This document shows, in pieces, positions 1-11,161 of a DNA stretch of 64,000 bases; positions within the stretch are counted from its first letter, which is position 1, and every line of letters begins with the position of its first letter. A program made the translations under genes and the position numbers. The notes under the pieces were generated by a model, which was not told the DNA's origin, searched no databases, and worked only from the letters and a program-made list of their open reading frames with translations. The stretch covers positions 601,645 to 665,644 of the forward strand of contig NW_003314296.1 of NCBI RefSeq assembly GCF_000143415.4. Reading direction: 5' to 3'. This stretch comes from Selaginella moellendorffii (lineage: Eukaryota; Streptophyta; Lycopodiopsida; Selaginellales; Selaginellaceae).

Positions 1-2440
1 AGTGCCAAAAAGCTATAGTTAAACAGAAGACAAAATTGCTGCTGATTTACTAGTTGATTTCTCCTAAGCATGGAACAACACTCCTTCATTCACCTGCGAC
101 ACTACCAAATTCCACTATAAATGTTCCATCTGTATAGATGCTAGTCTTAGTGATGGCCTGAGAAAGGAACTTTGAATGCTATCTATCAGGACCCATAGAA
201 GAAGCCCAGGCCAACCCATGAACTATAGTAATCCTTAGATTCCCACAAATTGGAGCATTCATTTGGAGCATGTGCTCAGTAGTGCTTGCTTTAGTTTTTA
301 ACACTCTCTCACAAAATATTCACCAGGTGTGCAAAAAAAAGTGACGTCTCTATGGTTGAAAGTAGTGAAAGCCAAGAGAAGTGCCACAAGACTTGTGGAG
401 AAGTGAGATGTAAAACCTAAAAAAGTTTTACCCTACTTGAAGGAAACATCCCAACTACAAAGGTACAGCTTTATTGCTTGCAAGTTCTCTTGGAGAGAGC
501 AAAAACCCAAGTGCTCCCTCACTCCCCCTAGCCCAGGGTTGTGTAATGAGCCCATTGGCCAGCCTAACATTGCAAAGATTTTTCAAAATAACACATGGTT
601 AAAAAACAAATTTATTCCCCTCTAATTGGCTAAATCTAGCAGCCCACAAAATTCAACAATTAGCCCATTGACTAAGCAAACATGGAGGAAATATTTCCCA
701 AAACTATATAATCTGAAGCTCCCTTGGGTAGATTTTATTTTATTTTTATTAATGAAACCTAAATCATTGAAATCAGTATCATATACTATATATATGATAT
801 AATATATAAGTTTATAATATATTATAAAAAGTTATATATATATATATATAAAACTTTTTATAACAAATCTGGGATGGAATACATTGATGTTTAGTTTGAC
901 CAGAAAAATATAAGCATTAGTAAATCATCAAAATAGCTTAATATAATCCATACTTTTTGATGGGTGCTAGGAGACATTTTAAATATCTAATGAATGAATT
1001 TGATATAAAGCCACCTTACAGAATTAAATTAAGTATAAACATCATCAATATGGCTAATTCTAATGTGCCTAAATAATATGATCTCAAAATTAAAAGGTAA
1101 TTAAGTTTTTCATTTTGCAGAGAATTTTTTATTTTTTTTTACCCTGCTAGAGTTTCTTTCATTGTGCAAGATAAAATGTATATAAATATTTATATAACTA
1201 ATTCAATCACATAAAATCCTTCTCTCCTTTTGATGTCATGCATTATAAATATGTCCCAAGTTGATCTTGTTGTAGTCATTATCACCATTTAAATAAATGA
1301 ACATTAAATTAACTAAAGTTCCAATCTTTAGAGAGCATCTTAAAATAGTTTTCAGCTAATTTTGACCAAAAAAATCACATTCAGCATAAGTAAATCAAGA
1401 AAATGATTTTCTACAGTTCCATCAAATTAAAACATATATGTATCATGCAAATATCATCTTTACAAATCCCTTATCAATAAAAGTACTATAATAGTTTAGT
1501 AAATCATTTGTAACAATTGTTATTCAACTCTTCTTCATCATTTGAGTAATTTTTTGGGCTGAATAGTTTTGTAACATTGAAAATGCTTATATCCTTACTC
1601 ATTTTGGTTAGCATATCAACATATAGTTTCTAAATAAATCTAAGCAAGAGCTCAAACTACCATCTTTTGTACTTTTTGGAATAAAAGTATAATCTAAGCC
1701 AAACATCTACAAACTTGATAAATTCATCTCTAGTAGCTTTTATAAAATTACTTTTGTGTTTTATACCAAAAGTCTCTTTCAGAAATTTTCTTCTGATACT
1801 TTTCAGAATACCATCTAAATATCTAACAATGTAAGTAATATCCACAATTTGAATGAAAGAATTTATTTAAATTATTCAATTTTAGTATATCTTCACAATA
1901 GAGGATTTTGCAAGAAGAGCTAGCATTATGATGATCATTCTTTCTAAGACTTTCCTATGAGATAACTAATGTACACCATAAACATAATATATGTATATTC
2001 TGGTCAAGATGAAATCTAACCATACTCTAGATTTCATATATGTTCATCTGGTAGAAATTAGATATTAGTTGTTAAGTGTGGAGACATGTGGCCAAATATC
2101 AAATACTAGTGATTTGAATGCTTTTTTTATTACCTAAATCATTCCGTCATGTTAAGTGTATCACCTCTAGAGTAATAGACATGAACTTAGTGATAGTCAC
2201 GATGAAACCTAATTATACTCCAGACATGTATACTTAGACAAAAACAACCACGATAGTCATGATGAAATCTAATTATACTCCAAACTTATACATATCTATG
2301 ACAGAATTAAAAGTTTTATATCTAAATACTGAGCAATTTGACTATAAGGATTTAAATAATAGTGCAGTTGTATCAGCTTTGAAATTGTCATTTGACCAAT
2401 CACCTACATTTACCTTGTTTACGTGGCATTTGCTGGAAGT
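1..2440. other. AT-rich intergenic region, no supported gene
   Basis: The stretch is strongly AT-rich, with no long open frame and no splice-supported gene. It holds an alternating TA run near 833-850 flanked by short inverted arms. It also holds a repeated motif around 2192-2290, where two copies of a roughly 34-nt segment match with a few differences, and a weaker relative lies near 2003. A 62-codon frame on the minus strand at 1657-1845 is low-complexity AT coding and cannot be supported. This looks like repeat-derived spacer upstream of the first gene. Confidence 0.6.
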
Positions 2441-2624
2441 GACACGTTAGCAGACCTAACGGAGAGCCATTCTTACCCGGCGGCGAGGGGCCCCAAGAGC
2501 GCTCCTTCGCGATCGATCGAGAAAGAAAGAAATCAAGCGAAGCGTGCGGTGGGGGCTAGATTTTCTTGGATCGATCGTGCATGGTAGGGGGCGATTCCTC
2601 GTGTTCTTGTCAGTCATCAGTGAA

Positions 2625-4384
2625 ATGCTGGAGGTAATTCTTGCTAGATTTCTCCCAGGGTTTGAGGCGAGGCCGCGATCGCGATCCAGGCCGGGGATTA
2701 TGGGGTTGCTGCTGGTAAATCTGACCAGATTTCTGTGCGATCTCTATGATCTCGCCAAGAAGATGATGTTGTGGACGGTGCTGCTGTCGTGCCTCCCGCT
2801 GCTCTTGCCTTATCTCTCCATCGCCTCCTTCATCGGCTTGGCCGTGTTCTTCCAGGCGGCGTGTGGTGCGTTGGGGCTAGCGCTGCTAAGAGCGCTCCTC
2901 TTGACGTGTTTTTCAAACCAAAGGAATCAGGGAAGTGTGAAGATCTCTGCCAGAGTCCGAGCGCTGGTAGAGGAGGATCTAAGAGTGGCCGCTGCGAGCT
3001 TTGACGCGTTACTAGTTCTTGGGGAAAGAGAGAGAGATGTTTATAACGGAGGAGCTCGAGAAGATGGAGAAGAAGCTGTAGGATCTAGTGATGGGGAAGG
3101 AACTAGAGACAGGATAGATGATCGTGAAGCTCGGGAGGATGATCATAACTTGGAAGAACTGGAAGAACAAGGTGGTGATGCTTGGATCGAGGGTGATAGT
3201 ATCGACGAACATGGTAATGTTGGCCTGGAAAAACAAGATGGTGATGCGGACGTCATAGTGCAGGAGTTTGATGATCCGATGGTAAGAAATCCAGAAGAGC
3301 AACACGATGATCATGGGATAAGAAACTGGGAAGCACATCATGATCATGGGATAACAAACTGGGAAGCACATCAGGAGATCTTGAGTTTGCACGATCAAAA
3401 GGAGGCTTTTCGAGTGACAACCTCGTCGTCAAGCAACGAACAACGCTTTGATGATGATAAATCGCTTCTCTTCAAAGATGGCCAGGTAGTGATGGTGGAT
3501 TCTAGCCAGGAAACGCAGGAGGCCAGATTCCAGGAGGCTTTTCGCGAGAAAGCAGATGAATCCGTGACAAAAATCTCCAGGCAGCACTCGGGGGATAATT
3601 TGGAGGAAGAACATCCTTTTCTAGCAGCAGGACAGGAGAGCGAGACAAAAGAATCTCGTCGCGTAGCAAGAGCGGGACAGGTTCATGACGACGAGAGCTT
3701 GCCATCTTTCTCGAAAGAGTCAAGACTTCCAGTTTCGATCGGGGAGGACGATGCAAAGGAGTGCATGAAGGTGGTGGAGTTTTGCTTGAAACAAGCTGGC
3801 GACTACTACGACTATGGCTGCGAGAGCTTGGAAGAAGAAGAAGAAATCATCGACGAGCCTACGTCCCCAAGAGCTCAGTACAATCGTGACGAAGAACAGG
3901 ATATATTTCTCCAGGAAGTCATATCGCCAGGATCGTGCTCGAAGCTCCACAGCTCGATCACAGGGTCCTCCGGATCGTCAGAAACTACTCCACAGCCTGG
4001 AAGAAATCTCCGAGGCTTCGAATTTTCCCAGAGCAGCCCCAGCAGCGCTGCGGCTGGCAGCAGACGAAGAACTTATAGCTACAGCAGCAGCGCTGGGAAG
4101 TTGCGAGAACTTCACGACTTTGGGATTGATTTGCGCGACCAGATCCGAGCGCTGCGAAGTTTTCCTCGATCGAGCTCTGAGGCACGGATGGAAGAAGGCG
4201 TGAGCAGCTGTAGCAGTAGTAGCAACGAGGATTTGGATCTCCCTGGCGTAAGTTCTTTTCTTTTCTTGCAAGTTCTCACTCACTCTCTTCCTTTTTCCAG
4301 TTCCAGGAGGTTCTAAGATTTTGGCGAGAGAGAGAGAAAGGTCTGGAGTTGCGTAGACGAAGAAAAAATCTCTTTGGAAGATAA
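2625..4384 (+). CDS. uncharacterised acidic protein with N-terminal membrane segments
   Basis: Exons 2625-4247 and 4301-4384 give 568 residues. The 53-nt intron has a GTAAGT donor; the acceptor region offers two in-frame AGs six bases apart. The frame is open back to 2544, but only through a GTG. ATG codons lie at 2625 and 2700, and 2700 gives a tidier N-terminus (MGLLLVNLTRFL). Just downstream come two hydrophobic stretches around residues 50-100, then a long acidic, low-complexity region rich in E, D and S. The acidic part carries a short internal repeat (NWEAHHDHGI then NWEAH). The C-terminus is basic (RRRRKN). I do not recognise the family. It may be a membrane-anchored scaffold with a disordered cytosolic tail, but that is inference. 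A short upstream ATG frame at 2580 could be a uORF. Confidence 0.6.
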
Positions 4385-4444
4385 AATAAAAGGTTCGTGT
4401 CTTAGATGATACTTCGGAAAAAAACATTTAGGGTTTTGTGAGCG

Positions 4445-6254
4445 ATGAATCTATCGCAGGAATCGCTGGAGCGCGCTGTGTCGACGCCTGCGTCGACGCT
4501 CACCCAGGAGCAAAGGGATCGAATGCATCGGCAGCGAGAGCTCGCGATCGCGAGGAGAAATGCGAGGCTTGCGAGTCAAGCTTCCCCGGCCGCGATGGAG
4601 TGGAGTCCTGCGCGGCAAGGTATCGAGAATGTAGGGATTACGGAGGACTGGATCGATCTAGGCGAGCATTTTGGGGGTAGAATCGATCCAAGCAAGATAG
4701 AGCTGGAAGACTCCATCCACAAGAGGGAAGGCGATCGCAGGATTACGATGTCGCTGGAGCAGCTGCGGGTTCTAGAGGCGGTGGCCGCGAAGAAATCGGT
4801 GTTCGTCACTGGATCGGCGGGAACAGGAAAGAGCTTCATCCTCGAGTACGCGATCAAGGTTTTGCGAGAGTTGCACGGGGAGTTCGCGGTGTTCGTCACG
4901 GCCTCCACTGGAATCGCGGCGTGCTCGATTGGCGGGACCACGCTCCATTCATTCGCGGGCGTGGGGTTGGGGCAGCTGGATGAACGCCGGCTCGCGGCGG
5001 CGGTGATGGCGAGCAAGGAATCGCGATCGCGGTGGACGACTGCCAAAGCACTGGTGATTGACGAGATCAGCATGATCGACGCGGAGCTCTTGGACAAGAT
5101 CGATTACGTTGGGAGGGCGGTGAGGAATCGGCCGGAGAGATTTGGGGGCTTGCAGCTGCTTGTCACTGGCGATTTCTTCCAGCTCCCGCCCGTCCAGAAA
5201 GCTGGCGAGACCAAGAACTTTGCGTTCCAGGCGCGGTGCTGGAGAGAGTGCTTCGATCTCCAGATGGAGCTCACGTACGTGTTCCGACAATCGGACAGGA
5301 ACTTTGTGGCGATCTTGGATGAGATCCGTCGTGGGCGATGCTCGCCGTCGACGATCGAGTCTCTCAAGGCTTGCAGTGTGGTGAGCGCTGCTTCATCGTC
5401 TTCTCCTCCTCCGACGCGGCTCTTTCCTCATCTCCAGAGCGTCGATCGAGTGAACAAGGAGAAGCTTGCCGCACTGGGTGGCGAGACCGTGACTTACATC
5501 GCTCGCGACGTTGGAAAGATCCATCTTTTGAGCGGCTGCCGGGCCGAGAGCCAGATCACTCTAGCCGTCGGCGCGGAGGTGATGCTCGTCAAGAACATCG
5601 ACACACTGGGAGGACTGGTGAACGGAACCAGAGGCGTCTTGGTGGATTTCATGGTCCCAGAGTCTCCAAAACGAGATTTTTCTTCGCAAGAACACGAAGA
5701 ACAGGGAGCACGGGGAAGATACTTCTCTTGGCGAGACGGCAAAGGCAAGGAAGAACAGGGAGGAGAGAAACGAGATGTTGAGCGCCGTGAACAGCGGCGG
5801 TGGCCAGTGGTGGTGTTTCGGATTCGTGGAGGGCTTCGGAAGATCGTGGTGAAACGCGAGAGCTGGAGCGTGATGGATGGAGAGAAAGAGGTGGCGACGA
5901 GGTGCCAGATTCCTCTCATCCTGGCCTGGGCTTTGAGCATCCACAAGTGCCAGGGGATGACGCTGGATCTGGTGGAAACGGACTTGACGCGATCGTTCGA
6001 GTGTGGGATGGTTTACGTCGCGCTCTCGCGGGCCAGGAGCTTGGAGGGGATCCGGCTGCTGGGATTCAATGCCTTGAAGATCAGAGTTCATCCCCTCGTC
6101 GTGGAGTTCTACCATCAACTCGAGGAAAACGGAAGAGCAGGAAAAAGAGATTTTTATCGCATCAGCGGTAAGCTACTATCAGACCTTGGTGTTAGTCTAA
6201 CAGTAAGATCGAAACTTTGGTGTTCTTACAGATCCCGGTACTGCTGCTGCTTGA
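4445..6254 (+). CDS. PIF1: PIF1-family ATP-dependent DNA helicase
   Basis: Exons 4445-6167 and 6232-6254 give 581 residues; the second exon adds only seven codons and the stop. PIF1 helicases unwind DNA 5' to 3' and act on G-quadruplexes, forks and telomeres, in nucleus or organelles. Walker A is GSAGTGKS at residues 123-130. It is followed by the family motif TASTGIAA, a Walker B-type VIDEISM, GDFFQLPPV and the Q-loop segment TYVFRQ. The C-terminal part has the conserved ALSIHKCQGMTLD and VYVALSRARSLEG motifs. A charged insert sits near residues 405-450. The start follows AGGGTTTTGTGAGCG and lies 60 bp after the previous gene's stop. No clear organelle-targeting peptide is visible. Confidence 0.93.
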
Positions 6255-6992
6255 GTGGATTCGGTCATCACGAAAGTAAGTTCGTGTGATCTTGCAAGAA
6301 CTTGTAGCTCATCGAGTTATAGATTGGTGCTGGGAGCTATTTGGATTGATCGGCACAAGGAAGTAAGTATGATTTTAATTGGAGGAGGCTTTGTTCGAGT
6401 TTGTGATGATTTTGCGTGTGTAGAATCCCGCTCCTATCGATCAAACTTGCGAAGCTTATCCAAGTTATGAGACACTTAGCACTAAGTAACAAACTTGTTT
6501 GGACGGCTTGGATTGGAGGGATCCTGGCCGTTGGTGTGGCCTTCCTTCTTGACCGTTGGGGTTAAGAAAAAAACGCTGGGGAACGTCAGGCTGGAATCCA
6601 ACCGTTGGGATCGTGCCATTTACAAGGAGGAACTTTAGGGTTTTTGGTTGAGAGGAATGCGCTTCTTCTCTCGCGAGGCGTGGATGGATGACGACGAGGC
6701 GCCGATCGATGTGATGGTCTTCGATCGCTGCTAAGGTGATATTTCGGGATTTGGAGAGCGCATTGCTAGAATGTAGGCAGTCTGGGGTATTTCGATCGCA
6801 TTTTTCTGGTTTCGCGAGCACAGCTTAGACGATCGATCAATATTTAGCTTCATCTAGCCTGGATCGATGGATTCTAGCCTGGATTGATCGATTTCAGGTG
6901 GATTGTGAGAGATCGAGGCACATTGCGAAGATTTCCATCGTCTATGCAAGCTCTGATCAGCATTTCTTTCTATTGTGCCAGGAATCGAGGAC

Positions 6993-9161
6993 ATGGGGTG
7001 CGTTTCATCGCGTTGTCTCTACTGTACACCGACATCTGGGAGCGGCAATTTTAGGAACTACCACCATAGCAGCAGCAGATCCTCACTGCTAAGGAGCGTC
7101 TCCACGCCATTGAGAAAGCGGCGATCTCGCGGCGGTGGACATCACCACCACCACTTTGTTGCGCTCACGTCCACAACCTATGGTCTACTGCGATGGAACA
7201 GCAATAACAACAACACTAGCAACAACATCTCCTCGTCCCCCTCGCCAGCTCCCACGAACTACGAAGATTGCTACTCGTCTCCAGCGATCACGAACTATGA
7301 GGACTGCACGGACAAGGAGGTGGTGGTCTCGATCAATCCAGCTCCAGCTACTGGGAATGGAAGTCGAGGAGGAGATGGAGGGGGGGCGGCTTTTCTTCCT
7401 CCTCAAACTTGTACTTCCATAGACGTCTCCGGCGCATCGGTGGCTTCATCGTCCTCGACAGCCTGCTGCGCCAACAAGCTCGTCAGCTGTGACAAGATCA
7501 ACAAGCCCGTGGAGCCACCGGAGGTGATCAACATCTGGGAGCTCATGGACGGGCTCGAGGAGGACTGCTCGAGGTCACTGCTGCTGAGCGACAGCTGCTC
7601 GTCGCCAGCCTCGGCATCGCTGCGAAAGAAGAGCCCTTTCCTCTCGGCTCGCCACGCGGGGAAGAGGCGCCTGTACCACCGCTCGGTGTCCTGGTCGGCG
7701 GCCATGCACTCGGCCAAAAAGCTCGACTCCATTCTCACCATCGATGGGATATCGCCCGCTGCGCTCGAGAAGGTGCTCAAGGAGATCTACAACTTCTACG
7801 TAAACAGCCGGTGCCGGAACCGCAGCTGCGGCAAGCTCTTGTCCAACTCTCCTTCTGCTCGTGTCGTTCCCAGTGTTCCAACTGCGAAGAAGACCAACGC
7901 CGCCTCCACTGGCACCAAGAAGGCCAAGAAAACGGCCACCTTTGCGTCCGGGAACAAGGAGAACAGCGCGCCAAAGTTTGATCGGACTCCTCGCAAGCAG
8001 CAGCAGGGGCCGAGCACGCCGACGAGAACGCCATTAACTTCTCTGGTGACGAGGAAGGGGCCGGGAGAGGAGCTGTCACCTTTGTTTCGACGAGGGAGCA
8101 GCGTGGCGGAGAAAAAATGCGGCCTTGGGATGAGAAGGCCGTGTAAGTGCTGCTGCTATTGCTCCACCACCGACAGAGGCCAAAGGAAGCAAAACGAGTA
8201 CCTTGTGGGCGGTGACGGTGGCGCTAGTGGGGACATAAAGAGCCCCATGCACGCGAGCGGGCCTCTGTTTGATCCGGAGCTCCTGGCCTCGATCGAGCGA
8301 GCTTTCCAGAGCCTGTCCGCCGAGGAGTGGTGCTCCGGGAAAGAGGACGACTTAACGACGACAGCTGGGACAGCAACAGCTTACTCCGATGAATCGAGCA
8401 ACGAAGAGGCGCCACTCATCAAAGGGCCGCGTTACAACTCCATCCCGGCCAAAGGCAGCGGCAAAGGTGGCAGTACCGCGAAGTCTTCTCCCTCGTCCGG
8501 CCTGGTGCTGTGGGACAGCTTCTGGACGTTCCGCGACAGCCTCGCGGCCTCGGGCACGGCCAAGAAGATCTCCTTCTCCAAAGTTCTCGCGTCTCCAATG
8601 GAGAAGATGGGACTCCTCGACAGCGAGGAGGACGAGGACGATGCAAAGGATCCTCTGGAGCGATTCGAGTTGCGGTGCCCGCCAGGGGGAGAGAACAACG
8701 TCGTCCTCTACTGCACCAGCCTGAGGGGGATCCGGAAAACTTACGAGGAGTGCCACGGCGTCCAGATGATCCTGCACAGCCTGGGGGTCTACATCGACGA
8801 GAGGGACGTTTCCATGCACTCGGACTTCCGCCTGGAGCTGAAAGAGCTGCTGGACAACATAGAGCCCGCGGCGGCGTGCTGCGTTCCACGGCTGTTTATC
8901 CGGGGGCGCTACATTGGTGGCGCGGAGGAGGTGAGGAGGCTACATGAGGAAGGCAAGCTCGTGAAGATGCTTGAAGGGATCCGGAAGGAAGACCCGTTTA
9001 GCGTCTGCGATGGCTGTGGCGGGCTCCGGTTCATTCCCTGCCTCGAGTGTAGCGGGAGCTGCAAGCTGGTGGTTCGTGATCTTCCCAGCGGGATGAGCCA
9101 GGTGAGCCGCTGCCCGGATTGCAACGAGAATGGACTCATTCGCTGCCCGATTTGCTGCTAG
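6993..9161 (+). CDS. glutaredoxin-domain protein with cysteine-rich tail (plant At5g39865 type)
   Basis: A single exon encodes 722 residues. The frame is open from a GTG at 6975, but the first ATG is at 6993. It gives MGCVSSRC, a good N-myristoylation plus palmitoylation signal, so membrane attachment is likely. The first ~550 residues are low complexity (S, N, K and H runs). The C-terminal ~150 residues hold a glutaredoxin fold: VVLYCTSLRGIRKTYEEC, then CCVPRLFIRGRYIGGAEE. In this plant family the usual CPYC is replaced by a single cysteine followed by TSLRG. The tail has four CxxC-like pairs (CDGC, CLEC, CPDC, CPIC), which probably bind zinc. Family members are thought to act in redox or Fe-S regulation; the substrate is not known from sequence. 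Confidence 0.85.
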   Translation: MGCVSSRCLYCTPTSGSGNFRNYHHSSSRSSLLRSVSTPLRKRRSRGGGHHHHHFVALTSTTYGLLRWNSNNNNTSNNISSSPSPAPTNYEDCYSSPAITNYEDCTDKEVVVSINPAPATGNGSRGGDGGGAAFLPPQTCTSIDVSGASVASSSSTACCANKLVSCDKINKPVEPPEVINIWELMDGLEEDCSRSLLLSDSCSSPASASLRKKSPFLSARHAGKRRLYHRSVSWSAAMHSAKKLDSILTIDGISPAALEKVLKEIYNFYVNSRCRNRSCGKLLSNSPSARVVPSVPTAKKTNAASTGTKKAKKTATFASGNKENSAPKFDRTPRKQQQGPSTPTRTPLTSLVTRKGPGEELSPLFRRGSSVAEKKCGLGMRRPCKCCCYCSTTDRGQRKQNEYLVGGDGGASGDIKSPMHASGPLFDPELLASIERAFQSLSAEEWCSGKEDDLTTTAGTATAYSDESSNEEAPLIKGPRYNSIPAKGSGKGGSTAKSSPSSGLVLWDSFWTFRDSLAASGTAKKISFSKVLASPMEKMGLLDSEEDEDDAKDPLERFELRCPPGGENNVVLYCTSLRGIRKTYEECHGVQMILHSLGVYIDERDVSMHSDFRLELKELLDNIEPAAACCVPRLFIRGRYIGGAEEVRRLHEEGKLVKMLEGIRKEDPFSVCDGCGGLRFIPCLECSGSCKLVVRDLPSGMSQVSRCPDCNENGLIRCPICC

Positions 9162-9541
9162 CGCATCCCGGACTCTCTCTCCACAGGTTTGTCGTGTGAA
9201 GTTCGCTCGTCCTTGGTGGGTGATCTAATAGCTCTCTTCCTCTGGCAGCTTTTGTAAAGTAGTAGACGATGGACGCAGTTTTCGCGAGATCGATCGACTC
9301 TCTCTCTCGATCGAGGCAGTCAGGAACTCTGGATGGGGAATCAAATCGCCAAAAGGTGGAAGTTTAGGCGAGCTTCATCCATTGACAATCCACAAGAAGG
9401 ATTCCAGCCAGCCAGCCAGCCAACTTTCTTGGTGGATGGAAGATCTTGGAAGTTCGTTTATCTATTGACAATCACCAGCCAGCCAGGAACTCCCAACTCT
9501 TCTTGGTAGATGGAAGTCTCGTCAAGTAAGTAACTTCTCAT
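9162..9541. other. convergent 3' spacer
   Basis: This is the spacer between the glutaredoxin gene and the oppositely oriented PPR gene. It contains short near-repeats of a segment with the core gaagat/ccagccagccag around 9405-9490, and a partial CTCTCTCT run. No coding frame is supported. It probably holds both 3' UTRs. Confidence 0.5.
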
Positions 9542-11038
9542 TCACATTGACAAGCCGCAAAGCTTCTCCAGCAACACGAACGACTGGCTGCTACCCGGAT
9601 CCATCTCCAACGCCGCTCTCGCAACCCGGGCACCGGCTCTGGCATCGTTGTGACTCCCAGCAGCGCCCAGCAAGCACAGGCACCAGTCCGGGCTCTCTCC
9701 ACGCTCCTCCACCGGCATTCCCAGCGCCACCTCCTCGGCCTCGTCCAATCGCCCAGCACGGCTTATCAGATCGACCACGCAGCAGTAGTGGATCCTCCCC
9801 GGCGCCACGCCATAGTCCAGCTCCATGGAAGCGAACCATCGGCAGCCACTGGCAAGATCCCCGGCATCGCTCACCGCCACCAGCACGCACAGCAGTGACG
9901 CTCTCTCTGCCGCGACGCCCTCCATTTGCATACACTGGAAGAGCCTCGCCGCGCCACTGGAGTCTCCACTGTGAGCTACCGCCGCGAGCATGGAGCTCCA
10001 CGAGATGATATCCCTCTCGGGCATGGCGAGGAGGAGAGCCCTGGCTTTGGAGAGATGCCCCCTCCGGGCATATGCCACCAGCATCGCTGTCCACGCCGCA
10101 ATGCCCCGGCTGGGCATCTCGTCAAACACGCCCTTTGCGCGGTCGAGGTCCCCGTCCTGTGCGTGGCCCGCGAGTATAGCCGTGTACGCGAAGAGGCTTC
10201 TCTCCGGCATAGCGTCAAACACCGCCCTGGATTCTTCCACTCGGCCGCGGCGTGTGCAGGCCGTGAGTAGCGCCGTCCATGACACTAAGTTCTTCTCTGG
10301 CATCGCGGAGAAGATCTCCCTGGCTTGGTCGATCTCGCCACTATGCGCGTAGCCGGCTAGGATCACTGTCCATGATACCAAGTTTCTCTCTGGCATTGCA
10401 TCAAACAGCCCCCTGGCCTCTGTGATGGAGCTGCCGGCTTGAGTGTAGGCTGTGAGCATCACTGTCCAGGAGACCACGTCGCGTTCTTCCATGGCGGCGA
10501 AGAGCTCTCTAGCCTGGTGGAGATGCCCGGACTGGGCATACGCGGCGAGCATTGCTGTCCAGGAGACCAAGTTCCACTCTGGCATTGTCTCGAAGATCAG
10601 CTTCGCGTTGTCTGGATACTTGGTGGACGAGGAGAGATCCAGCACTGTATTCCACGAGATTAAATCTCTCTCCGGCATGCTGGCGAAGAAGTCCATGGCT
10701 TGCTGTGGGTACCCGTGCTGGGCGTATGCTGATAGCATGGCGTTGTGTGCCACCAGGTTGTTTGCGTGCGGCATTGCATCGAAGACCGCCTTGGCCTCCT
10801 CCAGATGCCCGTTCCTGGTGCATGCGCAGAGCATTAGTACCCATGAGAAGGAGTTCTTTGGATGCAAAGAGTGGAAGATATTGCGTGCCTGGTCGACACT
10901 GCCGCATCTGCCGAACATCTGAATGAGGTGATTGGCCAGGAAGACGCTGCAGTTGCTGGGCTGGACGAGGCGGTGCAAATCTCTGGCTTCTTGGAGCGTG
11001 TTGCACGACTTGATAGCACCGAGAAGCTGAGAATCCAT
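9542..11038 (-). CDS. pentatricopeptide repeat (PPR) protein, short-motif type
   Basis: A single exon encodes 498 residues. The frame extends upstream only through TTG, so the ATG at 11038 (MDSQLLGAIKSC) is chosen. The protein is an array of roughly eleven 31-residue PPR S-type motifs, recognisable by the repeated core (N/D)LVSWT.ML.AYA..G....A..LF.AMPER. It ends with an E-like region and has no DYW deaminase domain. PPR proteins bind organellar RNA and direct editing, splicing or stability. A protein with only S motifs and no DYW domain would need a partner for editing. The 123 bp between this start and the upstream F-box gene's stop must hold its promoter. Confidence 0.9.
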   Translation of the reverse strand: MDSQLLGAIKSCNTLQEARDLHRLVQPSNCSVFLANHLIQMFGRCGSVDQARNIFHSLHPKNSFSWVLMLCACTRNGHLEEAKAVFDAMPHANNLVAHNAMLSAYAQHGYPQQAMDFFASMPERDLISWNTVLDLSSSTKYPDNAKLIFETMPEWNLVSWTAMLAAYAQSGHLHQARELFAAMEERDVVSWTVMLTAYTQAGSSITEARGLFDAMPERNLVSWTVILAGYAHSGEIDQAREIFSAMPEKNLVSWTALLTACTRRGRVEESRAVFDAMPERSLFAYTAILAGHAQDGDLDRAKGVFDEMPSRGIAAWTAMLVAYARRGHLSKARALLLAMPERDIISWSSMLAAVAHSGDSSGAARLFQCMQMEGVAAERASLLCVLVAVSDAGDLASGCRWFASMELDYGVAPGRIHYCCVVDLISRAGRLDEAEEVALGMPVEERGESPDWCLCLLGAAGSHNDARAGARVARAALEMDPGSSQSFVLLEKLCGLSM

Positions 11039-11161
11039 CCATTTATCTATCAATCTGGGAAGAAGTTACATTGGCTGTTAAATGCTGTGGTTATCAATCT
11101 GCGAAAGGAGAGAAAGTGTTGGTTACTGATGGATAGAGAGTTGTGAAATGTTTCTTACCTT

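Noticed and set aside
1657-1845. 62-codon minus-strand frame in the AT-rich start region
   Set aside because: Low-complexity K/F/I-rich translation, no family match, no splice context.
8352-8889. Long minus-strand frames across the glutaredoxin gene
   Set aside because: These are antisense shadows of GC-rich coding sequence; the plus frame has clear domain motifs.
9547-10922. Plus-strand frames opposite the PPR gene
   Set aside because: The repeats in these frames merely mirror the PPR repeats on the other strand.
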